Below, in pieces: positions 1-11,035 of a stretch of DNA of 64,000 nucleotides. How positions within the stretch are numbered: the first letter of the stretch is position 1; each line of letters opens with the position of its first letter. Both the position numbers and the translations under genes were made by a program. Location of the stretch: assembly GCF_954871325.1 (NCBI RefSeq), contig NC_088776.1:31110508-31174507 (forward strand). The letters run 5' to 3'. The stretch comes from Gordionus sp. m RMFG-2023. Its lineage: Eukaryota > Nematomorpha > Gordioida > Chordodea > Parachordodidae. The notes under the pieces were generated by a model. It had not been told where the DNA came from and ran no database searches. It was given only the letters and a program-made list of their open reading frames with translations.

Positions 1-1240
1 CTCTTCAATCCTAGGCAATGGATATTTAACCTCCACCACCCATCGATTGACCGTGACCCTGAAATCCGCACAAAGTCTTAATTTACCATTTGCCTTTTTA
101 ACTGGCACTAACGGAGTTGCCCAATCGCTATATCCCACAGGAATAATAATGCCGTCCTTCACCCATCTATCTAATTCCTCATCGATCTCCTTCCTCCATT
201 CGAAAGGAACTCGCCGACAAGCCAAAAAGATCGGTGAAAAACCCTCCCTCAGTTGAACATCAACTTGATAATCATTTAAACAACCTAATTTTTCATCAAA
301 AATAATGCCATACTGCCTTACTAAAATAGGAATAGCTTGATTAACCTTATTCCAATCCTCTTTTCCCCCGGCCACAATTTGCTTCTCATTTCCCTCATCA
401 TTATGATCCAACTTACTCGATTTCTCCATTATCTCCTCCGAAATTTCACAAATTTTATTATCAATATTATCCAAAATTTCACTCTCTCCAACATCCATTA
501 TTACATTATCACTAGTATCAAAAATATTCCAATAATTATTGGGAGGACCAAGCTTGGTAATCCAATCCCACCCCATAACAGTCTCAACATTTTCCTTTAC
601 TACCCATAAATCAAGGAAAAATATAGTATCATTAAGATTAACCCCCAATTTGGCCTTTCCCAACACAGCGACTTCCGACCCATCAAATTGCCTGACACAC
701 ATAGCCTCTTTTTCCAGTTTACCCCCAGGCCAATACTTATAAAAATTCTCCTGCGACATTAGGGAAATACTAGCCCCGGTGTCAAATAACATCTCTATAT
801 TCCTATGGTCAATTTTCAAACTAACCCTCGGACACAAACATGGTCCATCTAATCTCTCCGTCATTAAAATATCATATGTTTTAATCGGAGAATCAGCGTT
901 TATTTTATCTAAAATAATAATTTCATTGGCATTCTCATTGCCTCTTAAATTCAACTCGGAATTTAAATTTTTATTACTGACAATTACATTTCTTTTAACA
1001 AGATTCGTGGGACATCTTTCCCAAATAAAATTCTTAACATCCCTTCTAAAAGGATAACGAACAATATTCCTCGGATATTGTTCCCACCTAAATCGACTAA
1101 CCTCCCTCTCAGAGAAATTACGAGAATTATTTCTTATTTTAATTCTATCATTTCCCTCATTTCGACTAATAATATTTGTTTTATTATACAAATTTTTCCG
1201 AACTCTCGGAGCCCCGACTCCTATATGATTCACCTTGCAA
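1..1240 (-). CDS. pol-like region: aspartic protease and start of reverse transcriptase
   Basis: The minus-strand translation gives an aspartic protease core (FDTGASISLM) followed, after a linker of roughly 150 residues, by the N-terminal part of a Ty3/Gypsy reverse transcriptase (WVKDGIIIPVGYSDWATPLV, ADFRVTVNRW). The region runs off the window at base 1. The plus-strand open frames at 47-256, 337-609, 539-742 and 779-1057 are antisense shadows of it. Confidence 0.75.
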
Positions 1241-1248
1241 TCATATAG

Positions 1249-1998
1249 TCAACACGAATTTCGTGATACTTCCATGCAGTCCACAGCTACATGTCCCGGC
1301 CTTTTACACTTAAAACATAATCGGACCCCATTTAAACTAACCATTTTTACATTGGCATTTCCTATATCAGATCTCTTTAACGGAAATCCATCTTTAAACC
1401 TTTGCTCTGGGACTACGCAGGTATCCCTTTTATGTCCTCGCCATCCGCAACGATGGCAAATGATCATTTCAACAAATCTTTTATTTTCATCGTAATCATT
1501 AAATTTCTTATTCATATTTCTATCACCCACCTGGCTCTTAACCGGACCTTTGCTCTCCTTCATCAACGCATTGATGGCTTCTTTCATTTCTTTCATTTCC
1601 AGGAGGATCCTATCTGACCTCTCCCCAACATTTCCAGCCTTGATTTCCTCTAAAACATCTTTTAGATTACTTTCCAAGTCTGCTATTTTCTTCCCATAAA
1701 TATCCGATATTAAATTAAAATACGTTTCCTCCATTTTCTTTTTATAAACATCTGACACCGCAGTGTCCTTCTTCCAACTGCAATACATGCCTGCCAGTAC
1801 CGCAGTACCCCTTTTTACCAACAATTTCAATATAATAATCAATAAATACATCATTAATAATATTCCCACAGTAATCAACTGTTTACCTAAATCCAATTCA
1901 TTAAAGTTCTTATACATAACTTTATAACCCAAATCCTTATAAAAGAGAACCTTATCCCCAAAACTATACTCCCCACTAGGCCTAAAAAAATAAACCAT
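1249..1998 (-). CDS. gag-like protein with two zinc knuckles
   Basis: About 249 residues. A hydrophobic stretch near residues 38-62 is followed by a charged middle region. The C-terminal third has two cysteine-rich knuckles: CHRCGWRGHKRDTC and CFKCKRPGHVAVDC, the second matching the CX2CX4HX4C retroviral nucleocapsid pattern. In retroelements this protein packages the element RNA. It lies directly upstream of the protease/RT frame of the same element on the same strand. It is a fossil-class element part, not a host gene. Confidence 0.75.
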   Translation of the reverse strand: MVYFFRPSGEYSFGDKVLFYKDLGYKVMYKNFNELDLGKQLITVGILLMMYLLIIILKLLVKRGTAVLAGMYCSWKKDTAVSDVYKKKMEETYFNLISDIYGKKIADLESNLKDVLEEIKAGNVGERSDRILLEMKEMKEAINALMKESKGPVKSQVGDRNMNKKFNDYDENKRFVEMIICHRCGWRGHKRDTCVVPEQRFKDGFPLKRSDIGNANVKMVSLNGVRLCFKCKRPGHVAVDCMEVSRNSC

Positions 1999-2206
1999 TT
2001 GCTCATAAATTTTTTTTAATTAATACTAATAATCAATTACAAAAATTTAAATATTTGTAGAAAATATTAATACAACACTAAAATAAAAACTTCTCTATTA
2101 GAATCGTATAATGGTAGTACAAATGCGCAGTCAAAAATTCTTAAAAAAATTATATAATTAAAAATTTTTTGTTTTACCTTCTAAACCGAATAACTCCTAG
2201 GAAACA

Positions 2207-2568
2207 TAAAACTTTACTCGAAATCTAAACTTATACACTAAAAAAATCCTAAACACCAACTAAAAGAAAAAACAGAAACAACTTAAATAAACTCTCGAAA
2301 CTAAAAAAACTGTCAACAACTATGCAGAATTACTAAACTCAGAAATACTAAAGAATTCCTTTATTCGTAATTTTTTTTAAAATACAAAAATCATTAATTT
2401 TACACATATAAGAAAAATCTATTTTTTTAAACACAAAAAAAATAATAATAATGAATAAATAATATATCTTATTACATCTAATTTAATTTCCAATCAACCT
2501 TATTTTAATCGGTTGATTGGCATTTCCCGTAAAAAATATAAAATGTTCGCGTATTTACAAATACGACA
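2207..2568 (-). repeat. LTR copy A (about 362 bases)
   Basis: In minus orientation it begins TGTCGTATTTG at 2568, as LTRs begin with TG, and its sequence recurs almost unchanged at 6871-7230 (same length), 3756-3970 (partial) and inverted at 4207-4375 (partial). It sits just upstream of the gag leader and is best read as the 5' LTR of the element in 1-2206. The inner end is placed where the copies stop matching, so it is good to a few bases only. Confidence 0.65.
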
Positions 2569-3204
2569 TGCCACCCCTTTATGGGATCAGGGCATGTCGA
2601 TAAACAAAAAAAACTTTCATGTCGATAAACAAGAAAAAATCTTTTTCCACATGTATAAAAAAATGTTCATGCTCACCCTCATGTTCAATGAATATTCCTC
2701 ACCCTAAGCCGACATGGGACTGCTCCAAAAATCCCCTGCGCTAGTCGTCGGTAGAACCTCAGTAGCTATTGTAACCATAGCTCTCTGCAACATATCCACT
2801 TCTCGATGTCCGCGAGAATTCCCTAATTGTGGCAGTCCATCATTATAACTTGATCTTTTCTGAGGACACCTATCCGCAGGTATGGCCGGTCCCATAAGAA
2901 CAGAAGTTGTCGGCTGCTCTACACTCATCTCGTTATATATCATTTTTTTTTCTTCATATGGTTCTACCCACGGATTTTCCGATAACAGCCCCATAGGTAC
3001 ACGATCCCTGGGTAGTTGCGTGCATTGATGTCTGAGATGACCCTCTCCCTGACAATTATAACATTTCTTCCGTCTACTCCCATACGTCGGTGGTTGATTT
3101 TCCTTCCGGCGTCCTTCTCCCAGGGTCATACCATCGTGCTTCTTGATTAAGGTGACCTGGAGATAAAAATCTCCCAGGTCTACTAAACGGGATATTGTTT
3201 CCAT
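2569..3204 (-). mobile_element. Fragment of a second gag gene with a zinc knuckle
   Basis: The minus-strand frame 3204-2704 (166 residues) contains one retroviral-type knuckle, CYNCQGEGHLRHQC (CX2CX4HX4C), in a basic context, then a proline/serine-rich tail. It is unlike the gag at 1249-1998, so it belongs to a different LTR element. It abuts the outer end of LTR copy A, which suggests the younger element inserted into or beside an older one. Only a piece remains. Confidence 0.55.
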
Positions 3205-3234
3205 TTCTCGAAAGTGATAAAATATTTGTGGATA

Positions 3235-3491
3235 ACTGGTTCAAGGCTATACGTGGACCTTTTCTTTATTTTGATTTTCAGAAATTAGTAGTAATGACTT
3301 AAAAAAAAAAACTTTATAACAACAAAAACTTCAATTTAATAAAAAAAAAAATATAATTTACTGGTTCAAGAATATGCGTTGACCTTCTCTTTATTTTAAT
3401 TTACAGAAAATGGTAGTAATGATTTCTTGTTAAAAAAAAATTGACTTTATAACAACAAAAACTTCAATTTAATAAAAGAAGTATAATTTAA
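3235..3491. repeat. Tandem duplication, two units of about 125 bases
   Basis: Two adjacent copies (about 3235-3358 and 3360-3491) share the words ACTGGTTCAAG, TTCTTTATTTT, GGTAGTAATGA and CAACAAAAACTTCAATTTAA. They lie just upstream (minus strand) of the second gag fragment and probably belong to the leader of that element. Confidence 0.6.
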
Positions 3492-3755
3492 TATTTCGGG
3501 AAATTTAATTGGGAAAAAAAAATAATTTTATAATTAAAAAAAAATCTTTTACAAAAAAAAAATTTAAATTAACTAAACACTTTTGTTATTTAATTTTCTT
3601 TTTTTTTAAAAAAAAATTCACTTCATACACAAAAACAAAATCGATCCATAATTGCGTTCCAAAACACAAACACGTTTTAAACTTTTCCTATTTCCTTTTA
3701 CGGTATTCCACACATACACAGACCATTAAATTATAAACAAGAGAAAAGGGGGGGT

Positions 3756-3970
3756 TACTCGAAATCTAAACTTATACACTAAAAAAATCCTAAACACCAA
3801 CTAAGAGAAAAAACAGAAACAACTTAAATAAACTCTCGAAACTAAAAAAACTGTCAACAAATATGCAGAATTACTAAACTCAGAAATACTAAAGAATTCC
3901 TTTATTCGTAATTTTTTAAAATACAAAAATCATTAATTTTACACATATAAGAAAAATCTATTTTTTTAAA
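3756..3970 (-). repeat. LTR copy B, partial
   Basis: Same orientation as LTR copy A and near-identical over about 215 bases, but it ends inside the repeat at TTTTTTTAAA, where a different 229-base unit begins. Probably a fragment left by insertion or rearrangement. Confidence 0.6.
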
Positions 3971-3971
3971 C

Positions 3972-4200
3972 GTAGGTAATGAGTATTAGGCAGAAATATG
4001 GAAATAAGATCAGGAATTTAAGACAGTAATATTTGGTATATTATCTTATGTCTAGATGTATATGGTACATCTAATTTTGATCATTATTTGGTATGCCTTA
4101 AAACTCATTGAATGGTGTTATAGGTATTCCGTCATAGGAAGCTGAAAGACCTCATGAACAGCAGGACAGAAAGGATTGTTAAATATTTAAATATGTGAAA
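3972..4200 (+). repeat. 229-base repeat, first copy
   Basis: The block from GTAATGAGTATTAGGCAG to AATATTTAAATATGTGAAA recurs with very few differences at 4673-4901. The first copy is sandwiched between LTR copies B and C, which are inverted relative to each other. The second copy lies in the interior of the element at 4389-6855. Confidence 0.75.
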
Positions 4201-4206
4201 AAAAAA

Positions 4207-4375
4207 ATTACGAATAAAGGAATTCTTTAGTATTTCTGAGTTTAGTAATTCTGCATAGTTGTTGACAGTTTTTTTAGTTTCGAGAGTTTATTTAAGTTGT
4301 TTCTGTTTTTTTCTTTTAGTTGGTGTTTAGGATTTTTTTAGTGTATAAGTTTAGATTTCGAGTAAAGTTTTAAGT
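4207..4375 (+). repeat. LTR copy C, partial, inverted
   Basis: Reverse complement of about 170 bases of LTR copies A, B and D, from TTACGAATAAAGGAATTC to TTTCGAGTAAAGTTTTAA. With copy B on its left and copy D on its right it forms long inverted repeats. Confidence 0.65.
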
Positions 4376-4672
4376 TTTTTTTTTAGTGGGTATTTATTTA
4401 ATATTATTAGAAAGAATTATTTTGGGTTGTTAAGTTATATAATTGAGAGTAAAGGGCATTTTTATTATATTTAAGGTAACTTTTTTTATTGTTGCCAGCT
4501 GACCAAGATCGAAAGAGTGGGTTGATTCGGTTTTAAAGTAAAACAAAATTTTTGTTGTATACATATTACATAAGAGAAATTTTGACAATGCAATGTACTA
4601 CAAACTATACAGATACATGAGTTTAAGGATTTCTATACTTTTATATTTAACTTAAAAGGTGTAAGATAGAAA

Positions 4673-4901
4673 GTATGTAATGAGTATTAGGCAGAAATAT
4701 GGAAATAAGATCAGGAATTTAAGACAGTAATATTTGGTATATTATCTTATGTCTAGATGTATATGGTACATATAATCTTGATCATTATTTGGTATGCCTT
4801 AAAACTCATTGAATGGTGTTATAGGTATTCCGTCATAGGAAGCTGAAAGACCTCATGAACAGCAGGACAGAAAGGATTGTTAAATATTTAAATATGTGAA
4901 A
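4673..4901 (+). repeat. 229-base repeat, second copy
   Basis: Matches 3972-4200. It is probably the original location, since it lies inside the element at 4389-6855, and the other copy is the displaced one. Confidence 0.7.
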
Positions 4902-6269
4902 TTTATGAAAATATATATGGATATAGACTTTTGTAATAAAGTGTGTATTATTTAATTATGCATTTTGGGTTTGTAAAGGGATGAATATGTATGGGATAAT
5001 TTATTATTAATTAAGGTTAATATATTGCATAGGTAACATATGATATATTTAATTATGAATGAGAATTTGAAGGAATTGAAGTATGATGAAGTCAGAATAA
5101 TATCTATAATGTTAGATGTGGATAGTTATTTTGATTTAGTGTCTGCATTTAGTGTATATATAAATTGGATAGGAATTTGTATGATACATTAGATGGTGTA
5201 TAATATTTTTTTTTCCAAATTATGAAATCTTTATATTTAATATATATATTTTTTTTTTAAATTATAAATTTTTATAAGAAGTTTTATTTGCAATTATTAT
5301 ATTATTTGTGTGGTATGCAATGATGTGAAGGGAAAATATTTTTACAGATAAGGTCAGCCCGTGTTGATGGGTATGCCTTGAAGTGAGAATATTGTTTAGT
5401 TTGCATACTGGGGAAAGTTTTTTTTTTTGTAAATTTATGCTGCATAATACATTTTTTTAAATCTTTTTAATAATTTTATAACACATCACATTTTACTATT
5501 TAATTATGAACATATTTTTAAAGAAAAGACTCAAAGTATTTTATATTGTGAAGGTATATTAAAAATTCTTTACATATATACCATATAGCCCATTATATTA
5601 TCAATTTTTGTTACTTTGCATTCTACATTTTTGTGAATTTGTGCTAATTGTGATGACAGAGTTAGGTAGAAATGGTATATTTTTCTTAGGATACTGAGTA
5701 ATTCCTAGATGGAAAATATTGTATTTTCTACATATTATATATTTGTTCCTTCATATATAATATTAAATGTATTTATATACGTATGTATTGTAATTTTATT
5801 TTTAATCTTTGTTCGGCCAAGTTTCGCAATTATTTTTAATACCTAAAGATGGATTTTTATATTCATTTTAGGAAATATTTATAAAGATGTAGCTTTGTTT
5901 TTTTTTTCACATGATAGAATGAAAATTACATGTGTTGAAATTGCATTTCACACACAGACAATATGTTCACATTACATTATTATATGTGATATCATTATTT
6001 CTTAATTACCATGAATCATATCCAAATAATGTGTATTATAGCTCATATTTCCCAAATATCTTAAAATGAATGAATTATTATGTTTTGCTGATATTACATT
6101 GTCCATATTAATGTTGCATAGATTATAAATGCAGATACCCCAATGTACAGGTCATTATTGATAATATGTGTTTTCGCGATTATATATTGAAAGGTATCGG
6201 CGATATTATATTATAAATCATCATAAGGGAAGACGATTTGATAAATTCCCTGAACGTCTTCAAGGCGTC

Positions 6270-6370
6270 TTGATACAATTCAAAAAGGTGATTCGATACA
6301 ATTAAAAGGGGGGATTTGATATAATTCAAAGAGGTGATTCGATACAATTCAAAGAGGTGATTCGATACAA
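6270..6370 (+). repeat. Minisatellite, 22-23 base unit, about 4.5 copies
   Basis: The unit TTCGATACAATTCAAAGAGG plus two or three bases is repeated head to tail. The minus-strand frame across it gives a repetitive NHLFELY-like peptide that is a by-product of the repeat. Confidence 0.75.
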
Positions 6371-6870
6371 CAACACCACAAAGAGAGGGACGCTGGGCTT
6401 GTGAAGGGTGGGCGTGTTGTAACTGTTGAAAAAAAGAAGAAATAAATTTAATATAATACATCAAATGTCAGTTATTTTCTGACAGGGGAATTAAGTTTTC
6501 CTTGGGGGAAGAAGAGGAGATAAGGATCACGGGGTTTTTTTCATTGTTCGGAAAAACCCGTGGTGGGAGATTGGGAGATATTGGATTTGATGTCAGCTGT
6601 GGACCTTTGGATGTCATCTGTGGACCTTTGAGAAATGAAGAATTGGATAATTATATTATGTTATATTTTTCTACATATTTTATGTTAGATTATTGTGGTT
6701 TTATTGGAAATAAAGATAATTATGTTAAATATGGATCGTTGTTAATGGTCAATGGTATTTATTTAATATTATTAGAAAGAATTATTTTGGGTTGTTAAGT
6801 TATATAATTGAGAGTAAAGGGCATTTTTATTATATTTAAGGTAACTTTTTTTATTACTAAAAAAAAAACT

Positions 6871-7230
6871 TAAAACTTTACTCGAAATCTAAACTTATAC
6901 ACTAAAAAAATCCTAAACACCAACTAAAAGAAAAAACAGAAACAACTTAAATAAACTCTCGAAACTAAAAAAACTGTCAACAAATATGCAGAATTACTAA
7001 ACTCAGAAATACTAAAGAATTCCTTTATTCGTAATTTTTTAAAATACAAAAATCATTAATTTTACACATATAAGAAAAATCTATTTTTTTAAACACAAAA
7101 AAAATAATAATAATGAATAAATAATATATCTTATTACATCTAATTTAATTTCCAATCAACCTTATTTTAATCGGTTGATTGGCATTTCCCGTAAAAAATA
7201 TAAAATGTTCGCGTATTTACAAATACGACA
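6871..7230 (-). repeat. LTR copy D, complete, probably solo
   Basis: About 360 bases, the same length and ends as copy A, including the outer end ...AAATACGACA. No gag or pol lies next to it, so it looks like a solo LTR. A target duplication is not obvious. Confidence 0.6.
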
Positions 7231-7970
7231 GCTATCTTATTGAATTAGTAATGAATCGGCTTCAGATAAATTATCTGGTTCAAGCTATTCTGATATTTCT
7301 CAGAGGGCACTCAAAAAGAGCTCTTCTAAATACAAAATTTCTGCAGCAGCATGATGTCTAAGACTCCATCTTGTCGGGCATACATTTTTACTTCTTGTAG
7401 CACAAGTCTTAGAAATAATTCTATTCAGAAATCTCTGTCTCTTAAGATATCTTATACAATCCAGAAATTTTGCCTATTCATTGTTATTAGTGGAGATAAA
7501 TTAAAGAGAAATATTTTTGGTTGTTAAATTTTCTTATATCCATCAGTGTAAGGTTTAAAAAAAATATTAAAAAAATATATTTTAAATTTTACGGGATAAG
7601 ATATTAATAAAAAATAATTTATTCAAAAAAAAATATATATATAAACGTTTTAATTTATATTTTAATAAAGAAATTGATATAAAAATATACTGAAAAATTT
7701 ATGAATGTAAACAAAGAATTCTAAGAGGGAAAAGGGAGTGTTTCAAGGAAACACTCGTAGTTCCCTTTTAGGGTTTCAAATTGTTTTTTGTTTGAGGAGT
7801 AGGGACTCGTTTTTGACCCCTATCCTTATTGAAATTTCTCTACCCAATTGATCGAAAAATTTTAAGGATTGGGGACCAGGGTTTCCCAAAACACTAAAAA
7901 AATTAGAGGAATAAAAATAAAAGAATTTAGAAGGGAAAAATATTTTTTCTTAATTTTATTTCTTGGAGTT
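7231..7970. other. Gene-free stretch, AT-rich
   Basis: No domain, splice-linked exon or repeat was recognised here. The open frame ending at 7361 has no recognisable similarity. Confidence 0.5.
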
Positions 7971-7974
7971 CCAT

Positions 7975-8670
7975 GGGGTTTAGCTTTAGCCTGGAGGTAA
8001 CACATGAGACATCCCAGATAAGTCTTTTGCCACCAAGCCAAGATGTTAAAGACATGTCATCGGGATGCTTACCATCCGCATTTAGGAAACCAGGGCTCCA
8101 ATATTTTGGGGAAACCGGCCTAAATCAAAGATTTGCCAATCAACCTATTCAGATTGTCATGTCGCAAAAAACGGCCACTGACTTTTAGGCAAGAGAAACA
8201 ATGTCTAGAAAATGGATCAACTTGCTTATTGCAGGTAGCACAGATGTCAATAGATGGGATAAAACACCCTAGCCTATGGCCAATGGCAATTAGAAACTCA
8301 TCGTTTGTGAGTAACATTTCCTCTATACCACTCGGAATCGCATCTAGACATTCATGGCCAGGTTTTTTTTTGCTTTTCTGAGTAGTTGAAGGTTAGTTAG
8401 ATTGGGACACATACAAAGTTTTTCAAATGTACATTGAAGCATTATAACTAGAAAGCTCTTTAAATGACTTGACATCGGGTGCTCAGATCCTTGGAGAACT
8501 AGAGTAAGCCAAGATTGTTTGGCCGAAGTTAAAAAGGGATAGTTCAACTTAATAAGCGAGGAAATAGAGTCGTTAAAGGATATCAGTGAAGAAAGGAAAC
8601 AAGCAATTGCCATTAAAATGAGGGATGAAAATCCAAGTCCTCTCGAAAAAATTTTTAAATTAATTTTCAC
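7975..8670 (-). mobile_element. Reverse-transcriptase element relic, C-terminal region
   Basis: The minus-strand translation holds IAIGHRLGCFIPSIDICATC, then FSRHCFSCLK and GRFLRHDNLN, and further on DGKHPDDMSL and KRLIWDVSCV. This is the Cys/His-rich tail that follows the RT domain in a widespread animal retroelement-like protein family (pattern RLG...C.C...H..SC..GR..RH..LN, then DGK.PD...L...LLWD). It is an old, broken copy with several breaks. The RT part of the same kind of element is seen at 25860-26795 and 52090-52800. I cannot say which retroelement class it belongs to. Confidence 0.6.
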
Positions 8671-8699
8671 TTTTTGCTAAAATTTAAAATTAAATTATT

Positions 8700-10390
8700 G
8701 AAATAGAGCACTTTGTAATTCATAACTTTTTATATTTTTTCAAAAATTTTTGCTAAGAGATAGGTGGGAGATTGAGGATTCCCCTCCCCCTCCCCCACTC
8801 TGTACGAACTTGATATGGATAGTTTTTTCTAAGCATCTTACTCAAATGACGAGCTCTATTATATCTTTTATTTTAGCTTACTTTTTAGAGAAAAGATGAT
8901 AAAAACACCTAATTTACTATGTGTCTAAAAAAGTAAATTTAATATTATTTTATTTTTTTTAAATAAAAATTAAATCCAAATTTTAATAGTAATATTTAAT
9001 AAATAATAATACAGGGTCATTCAAAAAAAGAAAATTGTCAACCAAAAAGGATAAGGTCCGATAAAAAAAAGATAAAAGTCGATCAAAAAAGAAAAATGAT
9101 CGATCAAATAAAGGAAAAATATTAAAAACATATTAAAAAGATCCAATCAAAAAAGGGAAAGAGTCTACAAATAAGGAAAAGGTCAATCAAAAGAGGGAAA
9201 ATTCTACGGGAAAAGGAAAAGGCTTTATCAAATAAGGAAAATAGTTATTTTTTTTGTATATTTTAGACGGTAACCTAAATATCAAAAGTATAATTAATTT
9301 TAAAATATCGATGTTTCTATTTGTTTAATTTTTCTGGACTCCAAACCAGAACTTGGCCCCGAGATTTTTTACTGAACCCGAACCCTTTATTAGAACTAGG
9401 GTTCAAAGCCCTGTTAATTATTTGTAAATTAGCTAAGTTATAAAATTTTTCAATTTGGTTTTTAGTTTTGCGAACAATTCAGTCTTTAAAAATCATTTCC
9501 AACCATAACCGAACAGTGGTCTTCACTATATATGCTTTTATTCCAATAAAATTTATATAAGAGAGGGGTAACAATCCTCAAAACTTTTTGTTGGACTCAC
9601 GTCTGGCTATATTTTATAAATAACTTTTTTATATTAAGATAACCTAAAAATAGTAAAATCCTAACACTCATTTTTAAGTTATTCAAAGTTTAACAGGTTT
9701 CCAAATCTGTTTTCTTATTCATATCCTCTATGGGATATTTAAGAAAATCAAATATTAAATCTTTAGTTTCTGGGATTTTCTGGTGATCCATTGTGAAATA
9801 AAATGTGACCTGTTTATTTTAATTAATTGTAAAGTGTTACACTTGGAGTTATTTATAGGATTGAGAATCTTACGAGACGGGGAAGGGACTATGGTCGTTA
9901 CAAGATTAGGTGCGCCGATCAGCTCAGGAATAAAAAGAGAAGGGCTCAGAGCAGGAGAGGATTCAAGGACGGAATAGAGATCTCGGGTCTTTGGGTCTTT
10001 TGGTCATGATAAGAACCTATTAAAAAGGTGAGATTGAGAATCAAAATAAAAATAACACATATGAAGACCCACGTCAATATAATAGGTTTTTGTTCTTTAT
10101 TTTAAATAGTAATCAATAGCAAGTTACTATTCAATAGTAAACATAACCAAATTTAATCCGTAGCATTACAAAAAGATTAAATCTACATATAAAATAAAAT
10201 AATTAAAGTTAAAAAATGCAAAGTGAAAAAGATCCTTATCCTCAAACAATCCCGTCCTTCTATAACTTTTTTATATCGATTATGTGCGCTGTAGATAATA
10301 TTTTCATAACAAAAATACATTTGGTCGAATGACAAAAGCAATAAAAAGTGTTTTTTAATTTAAGTTACTATTTGTGATAAACACAAAAAT
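8700..10390. other. Gene-free stretch with a degenerate purine-rich minisatellite
   Basis: From about 9010 to 9245 a word close to GTCAATCAAAAAAGGGAAAA recurs roughly ten times at about 20-25 base spacing with heavy drift. Near 9345-9415 a short GC-richer patch (GGACTCCAAACC, CCCGAACCC) resembles the GC-patterned repeats seen elsewhere. The frame at 9783-9977 is not recognised. Confidence 0.45.
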
Positions 10391-10818
10391 GTTAAAGTCA
10401 GTGGCCCCTACACATTCTGTGCGATGGAAGAAAAATACCCCCTTAAAAGTACCCCACCCCGCCTCAGAAAACAGTTAATTATTTGTGACACCCTTTTGAC
10501 AGTACATGAGCTAGTAGCAATGGTTAATAAATATTTATGTAAAATTGATAAATTAGTAAAAGTAGAAAATTTTTAAAACGATAAGGTAAAATAAACGAAC
10601 AATTTTTCCAGTCTGAATCATTAGTCTCAGAATCATCATCATCAGAAGAAGAAGCTAAATAATGATTTAAAATAAATTTACAATTCTCAGAATCTGACAA
10701 GATTCTTCAACCTCCAGGTCATGTGTAATAATTGCAACCATCGTTTTAGCCATAATATAAATATTTCGAAACTTAGATATCTTTTAAAACTTGACTTGAA
10801 TTTAAATGGCATCCTTAA

Positions 10819-11035
10819 GAATCCCGGAAAATAATTCCCCGGAAAAAAAATCCCGGAAAAAAATTCCCGGAAAATAAATCCCCGGAAATTAATTCCCCGG
10901 AAAAAATCCCCAGGAAAATAATTTCCCGGAAAAAAATTCCCCAGAAAATAATTCCCAGGTAAATAATTCTCCGGAAAAAAAATCCCCGGAATAAAATTCC
11001 CCTGGAAAATAATTCCCCGGAAAAAATTTCCCCAC
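10819..11035 (-). repeat. Minisatellite forming the left end of the MULE
   Basis: About a dozen units of 16-19 bases around TTCCCCGGAAAAAA and AATAATTCCC. The mirror array is at 15130-15385. Peptides full of FFR/GIIF read from both arrays are artefacts of the repeat. Confidence 0.85.

Larger units (their letters stand above)
1..2568 (-). mobile_element. Ty3/Gypsy-type LTR retrotransposon, left part outside the window
   Basis: Read on the minus strand the order is LTR (about 2568-2207), untranslated leader, gag (1998-1249), then pol (from about 1240 to base 1), where the window cuts it inside the reverse transcriptase. The pol part shows an aspartic protease motif FDTGAS near 770-795 and the start of a reverse transcriptase (DGIIIPVGYSDWATPLVPVK and LRLCADFR) within the first 230 bases. 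The order protease then RT and the wording of the RT motifs fit Ty3/Gypsy. The visible part looks largely whole, so the insertion may be fairly young, but RNase H, integrase and the other LTR are not in view. Family and gene order are seen; age is inference. Confidence 0.8.
4389..6855 (+). mobile_element. Non-coding element with 102-base direct repeats at its ends
   Basis: The block GGTATTTATTTAATATTATT and the next 80 or so bases occur at 4389-4490 and again, in the same orientation, at 6754-6855. Between them are about 2.26 kb with no recognisable protein. A purine-rich stretch (GGGGAAGAAGAGGAGA, 6505-6520) lies a few hundred bases before the right copy and could be a polypurine tract. I read this, as inference, as a non-autonomous LTR-type element whose left LTR is truncated by LTR copy C and which abuts LTR copy D on the right. 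The open frame at 6502-6798 shows no known domain. Confidence 0.4.

Noticed and set aside
6270-6370. CRISPR-like array
   Set aside because: Contiguous tandem units with no spacers, in a eukaryotic genome.
6180-6464. 94-residue minus-strand frame with NHLFELY repeats
   Set aside because: It is the translation of a 22-23 base minisatellite.
6502-6798. 98-residue plus-strand frame as a gene
   Set aside because: It ends inside the 102-base direct repeat and has no recognised domain; it is part of a non-coding element.
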